Positions 53,001-62,247 of a stretch of 64,000 nt of DNA are shown here, in pieces. Location: contig OY783212.1 in NCBI GenBank assembly GCA_963678705.1, positions 6,138,001 to 6,202,000 on the forward strand, given 5' to 3'. The stretch comes from Panorpa germanica. Lineage: Eukaryota > Arthropoda > Insecta > Mecoptera > Panorpidae. The position numbers were made by a program, and so were the translations under genes. The stretch's first letter is position 1; every line of letters begins with the position of its first letter. The notes beneath the pieces were generated by a model, which was given only the letters and a program-made list of their open reading frames with translations, did no database searches and was not told where the DNA came from.

Positions 53001-54582
53001 CAGTACGTAATGGTACTACTACTTGATAAAAGTATTATTAATCATTATTCATTATTATAGCAAATTAAACTCGCGTGTTAATGCTGTTAACATCATTTTT
53101 ATAGGAATAGGAAGGTAATAGATAAGACTTACGAGGCGTAAAAAGTCAATGACAACTACAACGAGAATTTTAGATGAATGGCGTTGGAGCTTTGGTAATA
53201 GTTTTTGATGTATATACGTCTTACCGCCCCAAATTTTTGTACAAATTTTGGCAGAGAGTGATTCAAAATGCAATGGATGACTCTCTTAATAAAGATGACA
53301 TCATAAAACAGCCATTAGCCGCGACCTAAAGATAATATTAGACATAATCATTTATGTATTTGTATATGATTTAGTTCGAGTAAATAAGTTTCTGGATTTA
53401 CGTTGCATTTACTCTATATATATTGTTAGAGTTCTCTCAATTATAAAAGTCAATAATCATATGACAATCATATATTAATAATCAATTCCAATCGAATATG
53501 TATAGTGTAAGGTCTCTCAACCGATTTGTATGTGTCGAAGGTCTCATGACGAATTCGTGAACCTGAGTCCAACTGTTGGCCTGTAGTACGTGTCCCTCAG
53601 ACACGTGCAAACGCGTATCTGTTGGTCCATAAGTTACTGTATCAGACTTTTGGAAATAGGCACCTCTGTTCCACTGTGCATTACGTTATGGGATAGACCC
53701 CGGGTGCGAGTACTCAGATTTGATTTTCCTCCACTCCTAGAGCCTTTGCGATACCAGTCCATATTGGTCATAAATCGCTATGGCCAATATAGGACCACAA
53801 CTGAAGTCACAACGATGCACCAGGAGCACAGACAGAGGCAAATAGCGCTGACAATAATATTTCTTTTATTACATTTGATACAAAACGTTTAACCTCAAAT
53901 GAGGTTATGATATTCTAATGTAGATATGTTACTATAGGTGGCGGCCATCTTGCTTTTTAGTTTCTGTGATAGTAGTAACTAAGATTTAGGTTATAGCTGA
54001 CATTATTTGGCAGAAAAACTACCATTTACAACCTTTGAAACAAGCGTGAATATTTACATTTTCATTTTGTTTTCTACATTATCACGTATAAAGTTACAGC
54101 CGCTATTAAAGCTAGTTCTTTCGATTTGAATGAAATAAAGTTGTTATTGATGAAAAGGGTACATTTCAACTTGTTGTAGATTCTAATTGACGTGAATCTA
54201 AGAGTTTATCAGTATAGTTATTAACGTTGCGTTCTTAATAATTTATAATTTCTTAGTTATCACAAATATATGTTGTACAATCACGTTCAGTAAAAACAGA
54301 ACCGGAAATTCAATTACATAACTAATCTCACTACCAGTAAACAATTCTTTCAAGTACTCCCATAACTATCTTGAGCACTAGAAGATTCGTTTTTTCCTAT
54401 CATTACTATTTTTGTATCACTAAAACGACAAATATCCTATTTTTAACCTAAAATTACTTTCAGCCCTAATTTCACAGCTCATTACTTCACACTAGGAGAT
54501 TCTTCAAGTACATCTTATCACTTCCTTGAGTTCTTCTTACATATCTAGTCAATAACATTTTACTATCTCAATACCCATACAG
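50007..54582 (+). other. Intron between exons 4.1 and 4.2 (4.58 kb)
   Basis: I found no further exon 4 variant here: no frame with the IRGN-Cys-PSFVADF-Trp pattern. It contains a repeat copy (50819-50998). A GC-richer block at about 53580-53870, with a 100-codon open frame of no recognisable family, looks like a transposon relic. Confidence 0.7.
50819..50998 (+). repeat. Cluster repeat, copy 1 (about 180 bp)
   Basis: The segment matches 61013-61195 in the same orientation with only scattered differences, for example GCGGACATTG against GCGGATATTG and TAATGAAATTGATAT identical in both. One copy is downstream of exon 4.1, the other downstream of exon 4.8. Confidence 0.8.
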
Positions 54583-54756
54583 TGGTCCAGCAATTCTACC
54601 AGTCTGAAGTAAACAACGAGTACGTAATACGAGGAAACTCTGCGCTTCTTAAATGTTCGATTCCTTCTTTTGTTGCTGACTTTGTCCACGTATTATCCTG
54701 GCACGATGAAGCTGGAAATACGTATGGTACCATAGGTGACAATGCCGATGATAATG
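54583..54756 (+). CDS. Dscam1: Dscam exon 4.2: alternative N-terminal half of Ig2
   Basis: 174 nt with the donor chosen here, phase 1 to phase 1; the longest variant. It reads VV-QQFYQSEVNNE, YVIRGN, LLKC (Cys25), PSFVADF, Trp40, then 18 residues before the split Gly. The acceptor ACCCATACAG has a poor pyrimidine tract. Three donors in the right phase exist: after 54726 (TATG|GTACCA), after 54735 (ATAG|GTGACA) and after 54756 (AATG|GTAAAC). I chose the last because its donor begins GTAA and its length is nearest to the other variants. A candidate selector motif lies at 54868-54884 (TTCCTGAAATCCAATTT), 112 nt downstream. Confidence 0.93.
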
Positions 54757-57365
54757 GTAAACCTTTACAAGAAAATTTTATAAATTGAATGCTTCGGTTC
54801 ATTGTGACAGAAATGGAATGCTATACAAAATCTAACCTCAAAACCTAACTTCCTTCTCGTGCAAGAGTTCCTGAAATCCAATTTCCTTCTTTTAAAGAAT
54901 ATGTTTATGTTAAATTCTTTTCAGACGGAGCTCTACAAATATTTATCTTTAAAACTTAATCTCCATCTAACACACATAACGTTAGCAACTATTTGCAAAC
55001 GTTTACTAAAAATTTGTTATTTGTAATGTATTAATACTGTAGACTCTCCTATAACACGGTTTATATGTTACGTGTTATAAAGTAAAAGAAATAGTGTAAG
55101 AATTCGTTTTGTAGCAAGTCGCGTTATACGAGAGTTCACTGTATAATAATGTAGAACGGGTTATTGAATTGTAAACTGTTTTCATCTTCGCATAAATATT
55201 TGTGTTATATATTTACAAGGAATGAATACAATATGATTTGTATTTTGTTGAATACGTCTGTAGAATACAATGAAGTCTTTGAAATTGACAGAAACATTAT
55301 TTGCTATTCAATTGTAAGACGTTCTCATTAATTATGTAGCAGTATTGAAATTGCACGCTATACTCAAGACATTGTACGTACTTATACCATGTTACAAGTA
55401 TATTGTCTTTTGTTAAAGTTTCACAACAAAATATATAATTCATTTCGACATTCCCTATTAATAATTGTAAAGGAAAAGTTTAATGAACATTTGTGTATTT
55501 CAAGAAAGTGAATTTTAAAATTGTTTAGAAATATGATTTGAACTTTTATTAAGTTTAATTATCAAGTACGAGTTCGTATATACGAAGATATAAATTTTTG
55601 TAAATTGCATTTTTTTTTTCTCCAACGGGTTCTTATTAGTTTTTATTGAGCAGAAGCTTTCCTGATAGAAAAATGTCTGGCAGTGTACGTTTCACAAGTA
55701 GTAGCGTGTGACAATCTAATTTCAAAGTTCATTTACTTTTCATATAGAAATTATCTTGCAGTGCAGTTTTACACTTGCTAGCTTATTACAAGCTAATTGA
55801 AGAGTTACATTGCGTTACATTTTCTACTTGGGTTCACAAACATATATTAAACTATACAGTTGCCTAGTGATTATAAAGATTTTGCCAAATATATATAACA
55901 TTTTATTTAAATGAAACCTAATAATATTTAATCTGGTTTTAATAGTTTCAATTTTGTCAAAAATGGTTTTATTCTATTATTTAAAAGACAATGTATAACT
56001 AGATAACATTTTTTACGTAAAGGTTGACTTTTTATGTTAACTAATCGTTAAATAGACGCACTTGTGGTTTATTGTAGCGCTGGTTGCGAAATTACGCTCG
56101 AAAACATGTCCACTTAAATGCATCCAGTTAATTAGTGGGACATCTCATAAGATTGAGTTTTGAGATAATGACAAAAGCAATATTTAATCATTACAGAGGT
56201 ATTCGATGAGTTTATTCTCTATACTTTTGTTTAATTGTATTTAGAAGTTTTTTAAATATTAAGTACAATGTTAATATAACTGTTTAACTCAAATTTCTAT
56301 TTTTCGAAGATGTTTCATTAGTGAACTGGGCGATCGTAACGACAACTCCTCAACGTCTTGTTGTTAAACACTATATATATATACATATTGTCATAAATTA
56401 CTTTCAATTCAATATAAACAATGACACATTCAACAAGAAAAAAAGTCGCCACTGTTACTGACTTCATGCCTCATAAAAACTTAATTCCCATGAAGGTTTC
56501 CACCAAATTGTACTTGTATTAATCAAATGACACACTCATTCCACGAAAAACTTAGACAAACATTTTGTATTACTTAATTAAAACAGATGTAATTTAATTT
56601 AATGATATGCATAAGATATAAACTAAAAAAAAACAGATGCATTGTTTGTTTATTTGAGTTTAGTGTGCTTTAAACCGTCGTTTAATTACTAGACTTTAAT
56701 TGTGGTGATGACGTCATTTTTGGGTTTAGTTTTTCAACCAGCGCTATATTTTAACTGTTAAGTGATTATATGTAATTGTATTTGTAAGCAGCCGTGTAAT
56801 ATAATACTATTATATTAACGTAATGTCAAAATATTTCATTTTCCAAAACAAGAACTACATAATCAGATTTCATGTCGACATAACAAATATTCTACTTTAT
56901 ATCAATCGAAATTAATAGTCTTTCAAACTATTATCTCGATCCCAAATTTGGAATTTTGACACTAGCCCTTTTAGTACTAATATCTAAAATATACGGATGT
57001 TATAAAAAGTAATAAGAAATGAATACCAATTTTATATCCGGGGTCCTGCTAGATCACATTATCGATAGTTCATTTTTTATTTTTCTATTTACCTGCAACA
57101 GTGCGCGGGTAAAATGTTTTTCTCATAACCAAAAGATGAATTTATCAATAAATAATCAACCTAACCTAACTAAAATAAAGGTGTAACACAAATATAATTT
57201 GACAAGTAGTTATGGATTTTAAAACAGTTTATTAATTCTTTGACACGTACATAATTTTTCAGAATTTTGTTGATTTATTCATATTTATTTTAGATCCAAT
57301 ATGTTTCTATGAGCTTTGTTTCCATTCACTAGAACCACATTGATTCTTAATTCATTCCACTATAG
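54757..57365 (+). other. Intron between exons 4.2 and 4.3 (2.61 kb)
   Basis: AT-rich, no exon-like block. It contains one copy of the ATTGTCTTGCAGT repeat family (55680-55835). Confidence 0.7.
55680..55835 (+). repeat. Dispersed repeat family (ATTGTCTTGCAGT), copy 4
   Basis: Close to 42512-42640 and to the reverse complement of 37535-37606. It has two diverged half-units, the second starting at about 55745. Confidence 0.6.
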
Positions 57366-57527
57366 TTGTGAACCAGTACTACGAAGCGGAAGTTGTTTCC
57401 GAGTACGTAATTCGTGGAAATACCGCTGTGCTCAAGTGCAACATTCCCTCGTTCGTTGCTGATTTTGTAAAAGTTGAAGCATGGGTTGGCAGCGATGACA
57501 CAGAGTTTCACCCCAATGCGTCATATG
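57366..57527 (+). CDS. Dscam1: Dscam exon 4.3: alternative N-terminal half of Ig2
   Basis: 162 nt, phase 1 to phase 1. It reads VV-NQYYEAEVVSE, YVIRGN, VLKC (Cys25), PSFVADF, Trp40, then VGSDDTEFHPNASY before the split Gly. The acceptor is ATTCCACTATAG and the donor TATG|GTAACA. Asn52 in NAS is a possible N-glycosylation site that the other variants lack at this position. Candidate selector motif TTTCCTACCCTTTT lies at 57608-57621, 81 nt downstream. The region after the exon is unusually rich in ATTTCC and TTCC repeats. Confidence 0.95.
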
Positions 57528-58100
57528 GTAACATTTAACATTACCATTCATTTCCATCCCCTGTTTTAAGGAAATCTAATGAATGTGTTGGTTATAATGG
57601 TTCTTCATTTCCTACCCTTTTATTTCTTCCTTAAGTTTACCTCATTTAAACGTCATCCTTATTTCCCATGTGTTATTTCAAGGAGTGTTTACAGTATCTT
57701 CGTGAACTAATTTCCTTCATTTCATTTAGCATTTATGTACCTTAATACTACCGCAAATAACTAATTTGGATTTCAGCAGTTTCATTTTATTTCGAATGAA
57801 GAATTTTTATATGTTTTTCTGTTTTGACTTCAGTGTTTGCTCCATAAACTAATAATAAGTAAGATATTTGACAATGTCTTTTAAAAGGTTTTAGAAATTA
57901 CTAAGGTTTTCTAATTAAAATTAGACAACGAAAAGATTAAAGCAGTGTTGCAACGAAGTACAATGAAGCAATTTCAGTTTCACATTAAATTACTGATTGA
58001 GTTATTATTGATAGTTTATGGTTCTAACAGTTTCAGTATATAATGTTGTTCTCAATCAATCAATTTCAGTTGTTAATTATGTTTTCCTCCCATTTCACAG
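57528..58100 (+). other. Intron between exons 4.3 and 4.4 (573 nt)
   Basis: Only the candidate selector motif and pyrimidine-rich sequence near the start are of note. Confidence 0.8.
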
Positions 58101-58268
58101 TTGTCAATCAATTTTACGAAGCTGAAATAATGACAGAATATGTAATTCGTGGAAATACAGCAGTTTTGAAATGTTCTATTCCCTCATTCGTTGGCGATTT
58201 TGTGCGGGTTGAATCGTGGATCGATGAAAAAGGAGAAATTCTATCTGCTAATGTTAACAGCAGCTATG
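58101..58268 (+). CDS. Dscam1: Dscam exon 4.4: alternative N-terminal half of Ig2
   Basis: 168 nt, phase 1 to phase 1. It reads VV-NQFYEAEIMTE, YVIRGN, VLKC (Cys25), PSFVGDF, Trp40, then 16 residues before the split Gly. A Gly replaces the usual Ala in the PSFVADF motif. The acceptor (TCCTCCCATTTCACAG) is the strongest in the cluster. The donor TATG|GTTCGT is the weakest, lacking the A or G at +3. No other donor keeps the phase: a GTTAAC at 58253 would shift the frame. Candidate selector sequence (TCCCTCATCCTTTTCCC) begins at 58321, 53 nt downstream. Only 176 nt separate it from exon 4.5. Confidence 0.93.
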
Positions 58269-58444
58269 GTTCGTTGAAATAATGAACTGTAGTTAAAGAA
58301 ATAAGCAAACAAATCTTATATCCCTCATCCTTTTCCCTTTCCCCCAATTCTTCATTTTTGATTGTTTATATTTCTTTCAGATCTTTTCTTTCTTTGAGTT
58401 AAGATGTTTTTATAAACAAGGTTATTTTATTCTTTTTCCAACAG

Positions 58445-58612
58445 TGGTTTCTCAGTTCTACATCACTGAAGCTGAAAACGAGTACGTAATTCGCGGAAAT
58501 GCAGCGGTCATGAAGTGTAAAATTCCTTCTTTCGTAGCGGATTTTGTACAAATTGATTCTTGGATTTCCGATGACGGCGAAACCCACACGTACTCTTCTA
58601 ACCAAGCGTTCG
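58445..58612 (+). CDS. Dscam1: Dscam exon 4.5: alternative N-terminal half of Ig2
   Basis: 168 nt, phase 1 to phase 1. It reads VV-SQFYITEAENE, YVIRGN, VMKC (Cys25), PSFVADF, Trp40, then ISDDGETHTYSSNQAF before the split Gly. The acceptor is CTTTTTCCAACAG and the donor TTCG|GTAACT. It is the closest relative of exon 4.6, with about 80 percent identical residues and the same length, so the two arose by a recent tandem duplication. Candidate selector motif TTCCCTAAATCCTTTG is at 58692-58707, 80 nt downstream. The intron to 4.6 is 188 nt. Confidence 0.96.
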
Positions 58613-58800
58613 GTAACTTTGATAGAACTTCATGCTAATGGTTGAATAGTTTTGAAACGAGATTTGTTGTTTGCACATTCTCCTGTTCTATTTCCCTAAA
58701 TCCTTTGCTTTCATTATTATGTCTATTTCATTTAATGTTATTTATAGGAGTAATCTACATATGTACCTACTAACTAGCATAAATCTTAACCTTTACACAG

Positions 58801-58968
58801 TGGTCTCCCAGTTCTACATAACGGAAGCTGCTAACGAATATGTTATTCGGGGGAATGCTGCTATCATGCGATGCATAATACCTTCTTTCGTAGCGGATTT
58901 TGTTCAAGTTGATACCTGGATATCTGATGATGGTGCAACTTATACCTATTCCCCAAACCAAGAATTTG
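58801..58968 (+). CDS. Dscam1: Dscam exon 4.6: alternative N-terminal half of Ig2
   Basis: 168 nt, phase 1 to phase 1. It reads VV-SQFYITEAANE, YVIRGN, IMRC (Cys25), PSFVADF, Trp40, then ISDDGATYTYSPNQEF before the split Gly. The acceptor is AACCTTTACACAG and the donor TTTG|GTAAAT. It differs from 4.5 at about ten residues, several of them conservative (Val/Ile, Lys/Arg, Ser/Thr). In the interface segment only one residue differs (Glu to Ala). Candidate selector motif CATCCTAATTCCTA is at 59027-59040, 59 nt downstream. Confidence 0.96.
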
Positions 58969-59880
58969 GTAAATTTTTATAACACCATTGTTGATTGAAA
59001 GAGAAAATGTCCAGACCCTTCTATCACATCCTAATTCCTAGTATCTAGTTTTACATTAAGAAAACATGTGCAATTTACAAAGATCAATTAGCAAGTCCAG
59101 GTTAAGTATTCGGCATAAATTAGAAAGAAACACCTGCTTTAAATAATTTATTATTTAACAAAATTTTCAGGCATAATTTTTGACGTTCTGCATAGAGCCC
59201 ATCAGTCTACCATCATCTTGATGGTAGTAGCAAATAGCTGTAGTTAAGATTAAATAAGCACGTACTTCTGTTGATAGATAATTCTACAGACAATGCCGTA
59301 ATAATTCATCTGGCAAGGATAGATAATATAATGCTAAAGTCCAAGTGGCAATAAACGTAGCCCTTTTTTATTGCCGTAACACATTTTATTGCCGGTTTGT
59401 CTCTCGGGAGTTGTGAGTAAACCTATCATTGGTAGCTAAAAGATTGACACATAACTATTGATGTACGGCTTACACCTTTATAAATGCTCCTCACACAACT
59501 GAAAATATATTATTCAATAACGTTTTCATAAACAAACCGTACCTAACCTAACCCTAACATGAACCTAGTATTATTTGTACAGCAGTAGAAATTTTAACCG
59601 TGAAACATTAAAAAATGTCTGTTGCAATGATATTAGAACAGGTGTAATATTTTGTCGTTATAATTAGTTAATATAAATAACGTTCTATGTTTTTTTATTT
59701 ATTTGTTTGCCACGTGTCACTCCGAATTTTTAAATTTTTCAGAACGTTTCAAACCTAACCTTACTTTATTACACCAGGGAATATATTTCACAATATAACA
59801 AGATCCATATAACATTTATCTCCCCTTTCATTCAAGTTACATCACTGTCACTATTATTGTCACCCTTCTATTCGTTTCAG
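58969..59880 (+). other. Intron between exons 4.6 and 4.7 (912 nt)
   Basis: No exon-like block. A short inverted sequence around 59205-59225 (CATCATC/GATGATGG) could form a hairpin. Confidence 0.7.
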
Positions 59881-60045
59881 TCGTTTCACAGTCGTTCGAA
59901 GTGGAAGCTGATAATGAATACGTCATTCGTGGTAACTCGGTGGTAATGCGATGTGAAATCCCAAGTTTCGTGGCTGATTTCGTGTCTGTCGATATGTGGA
60001 GTGATAGTCAGGGAACCAACTATTATCCAGGAAGGAATGACTATG
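59881..60045 (+). CDS. Dscam1: Dscam exon 4.7: alternative N-terminal half of Ig2
   Basis: 165 nt, phase 1 to phase 1. It reads VV-SQSFEVEADNE, YVIRGN, VMRC (Cys25), PSFVADF, Trp40, then 15 residues (SDSQGTNYYPGRNDY) before the split Gly. It starts with TC rather than TG or TT, which still gives Val. The acceptor (CCCTTCTATTCGTTTCAG) is strong; the donor is TATG|GTAGTG. It is the only variant without a clear TTCCT/ATCC motif in the first 130 nt downstream; the nearest similar sequence is about 180 nt away (60227-60256). Ser5 replaces the aromatic residue found at this place in most variants. Confidence 0.95.
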
Positions 60046-60702
60046 GTAGTGATGAAATGGAACAGATTAACAGTTTATGCTATGCCTTTGTTATCTGGAA
60101 TGATTAATTAAATGCTTTTATTGCATACTGTTGTATATTCTGGAATGTCAGTTAGTTCTGATTGAACATTTGTAATTGTTGATTGAAATATTCATGACAT
60201 CTGCATTGCAACACTCTGTTTTATTGTTGAATCCGTCACACCATTTACCAATTTTATTGTTTTTGTTCAGTTTGTTTTTATTTATATTTAATGTTATATT
60301 TCTTTCAGAGCTCCCACATTTAGAATTCATGGAGCCTCATGAAGGTGTAAGACACTATATCGAAAGAGTGTATATATATATACAGAATCTTTACAGATTC
60401 TTAACAAATTATGATTATCTTATCCAGTTATGAAATGATTTATAGCAGTGCCTATTAAATATTTAGGTACCGAGATTCGTTTAGCATTTAATTAATTTAA
60501 CCACTTTCGATGTTATTCATGAAATGATGTTCTTTACATTTACTTTTCAGTTTGTTAAGCGATTTCTTTCATAATTCTTGATTTCAGGAATCAATACCAT
60601 CACAATTGACATTAATCCAAATTAAATCTAGATCGTTCTATATTAAGATAGAAATACACTGATCTTTCAAAGCTTGATAATAAACAAACAAATCTTCTCC
60701 AG
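60046..60702 (+). other. Intron between exons 4.7 and 4.8 (657 nt)
   Basis: It holds an acceptor-donor pair that would define a 36-nt in-phase cryptic exon (60309-60344); see the findings. Nothing else was seen. Confidence 0.6.
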
Positions 60703-60867
60703 TTGTCCAGCAGTACTACTCCAGCCGAGTTATTGACGAATTTGTCCTTCGCGGAAACACCGCCATCTTGAAATGCCTGTTACCATCGTTTGTTGCTGAT
60801 TTCGTTCAAGTCGTTGAGTGGATCGATGACTCTGGTACTTCGTATTCAGCAGAGACCGATTTGAATG
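60703..60867 (+). CDS. Dscam1: Dscam exon 4.8: alternative N-terminal half of Ig2
   Basis: 165 nt, phase 1 to phase 1. It reads VV-QQYYSSRVIDE, FVLRGN, ILKC (Cys25), PSFVADF, Trp40, then 15 residues before the split Gly. It is the most divergent at the interface, with an Arg at residue 9 and an Asp at residue 12 within one strand, and FVLRGN in place of YVIRGN. The acceptor is AATCTTCTCCAG and the donor AATG|GTACCA (weak at +4 to +6). Candidate selector sequence (TCCTGGTCCCATCCAATTT) lies at about 60975-60994, 108 nt downstream. Confidence 0.95.
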
Positions 60868-61705
60868 GTACCAAAATTCTGCGGCTTCTTTAATATTCAA
60901 TTATATTTTGAATGTATATCCGGTTTCACAGTTAATTGAGTGGATGCTCATCGTATCGAATTGTACAACCCATTACTCCTGGTCCCATCCAATTTATACG
61001 TATTACGCTTTGCGGATATTGTTATTGTATTTATACTTTAACAGGTTATAACATGTTGGAACACGATAGTTTATATTGATTTAGTTAATGAAATTGATAT
61101 TGGAGAAACTTGTTACCTGTAGTATCCTTTACTGTGGTTTCAATAGGAAATTTCACTTATAATAATAATTTCTCTTATTCAAATAGTCTTTTTAAGAGAA
61201 CTGAAAAGTTTCAATTTCATAATACGTCTTAGTAATCAGTACAGAGTGTAGAATTTTATTTATTCGGGAAAAACTTCTTATTTAATCACTTTGAACCACA
61301 CCTTTTACTCTCTTCTCTTTTATTTCTATTTATTGGACACGTGTTTTGTAACATTAAAGAACTAAGATAATTGAATAGTAGAAGTTCATATAAATCATTT
61401 TGCATACAATTGAAAATGATATGCAAACTTTTACGATAATACATTTCGCAATTTATATCGTAGAGATCGTAATGCAAATTCCATTTATACATAATTTTAA
61501 AAATCCATTTATTTCAGAACAAAACTAGTATAGTAAAACTATTATATAATAATTAAACAATTTATTAATTTCTTTCCAGAAAGAATTACTACTATTTCAT
61601 AGATTTCGCAACGGATCTCTGAAGTCAAAGATCTAGCGATCTTATTAATTTGATCATATATACATTTTTGTATCAATTGATTACAGCGGATATTTTTATT
61701 TTCAG
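60868..61705 (+). other. Intron between exons 4.8 and 4.9 (838 nt)
   Basis: It contains the second copy of the cluster repeat (61013-61195). No exon-like block was seen. Confidence 0.7.
61013..61195 (+). repeat. Cluster repeat, copy 2 (about 180 bp)
   Basis: Direct repeat of 50819-50998, with small indels. It lies 146 nt after exon 4.8. Confidence 0.8.
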
Positions 61706-61867
61706 TTGTCAATCAATATTATGAGCCCCAAGTCTATGATGTGTTTGTAATTAAAGGAAACACCGCTGTATTCAAATGTAATATTCCTTCATTCGTGTCT
61801 GATCATGTCGATATCGAGTCCTGGCATGATTCAGACGGAGGGGAATATCTGCAACCCGTAGTATATG
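61706..61867 (+). CDS. Dscam1: Dscam exon 4.9: alternative N-terminal half of Ig2
   Basis: 162 nt, phase 1 to phase 1. It reads VV-NQYYEPQVYDV, FVIKGN, VFKC (Cys25), PSFVSDHV, Trp40, then 14 residues before the split Gly. It is the most diverged copy of the core: Lys replaces Arg in IRGN, PSFVSDH replaces PSFVADF, and Val replaces the usual Glu13. Cysteine, Trp and frame are intact, so it should be functional. The acceptor (TTTTTATTTTCAG) is strong; the donor is TATG|GTAATT. Candidate selector motif TTCCTAATCC is at 61946-61955, 79 nt downstream. It is the last confident variant before the window ends. Confidence 0.95.
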
Positions 61868-62247
61868 GTAATTTAATCAGAACATCCAGTCGATTGTAAT
61901 GAGTTTCTTATCGTAGTTAAATTTCACAGGATCATCCTTCCTGTCTTCCTAATCCATGTTATATTTATGTTATGTTCTAATTGTATTATGTAAAACAAAG
62001 TCGCTTTAAAACATACTCGAACTCATAGAATTTTCAAACGTTTAAAAACTTGAATCAAAAATCTGTAAACATTTTGAAAATATTTGTTGTCATGTTGTCA
62101 GTCTGTGCATTAAAGAAAGTTTCTAATTTGATTTTGTTTGACCTAGATGATTTTATTTTTACTGCTAAAGACAGTGCGTAGCCACTTCCTTCAGAGACTC
62201 ATGTCTATCTAGTGTCAATTTGCAAAATCTCGTATTTAATTCTATAA

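Noticed and set aside
53590-53892. 100-codon open frame between exons 4.1 and 4.2
   Set aside because: It lacks the exon 4 motifs (IRGN, Cys25, PSFVADF, Trp40) and phase-matched splice sites. The GC-richer composition more likely reflects a transposon relic.
58399-58605. Minus-strand frames opposite exons 4.2, 4.5 and 4.6
   Set aside because: They are shadows of the coding + strand. Their equal placement in paralogous exons follows from the shared codons of the real frame.
60046-60702. A further exon 4 variant between 4.7 and 4.8
   Set aside because: No frame in this intron contains the Cys25-Trp40 core. Only the 36-nt cryptic exon bounded by splice-like sites was seen, and it is reported separately.
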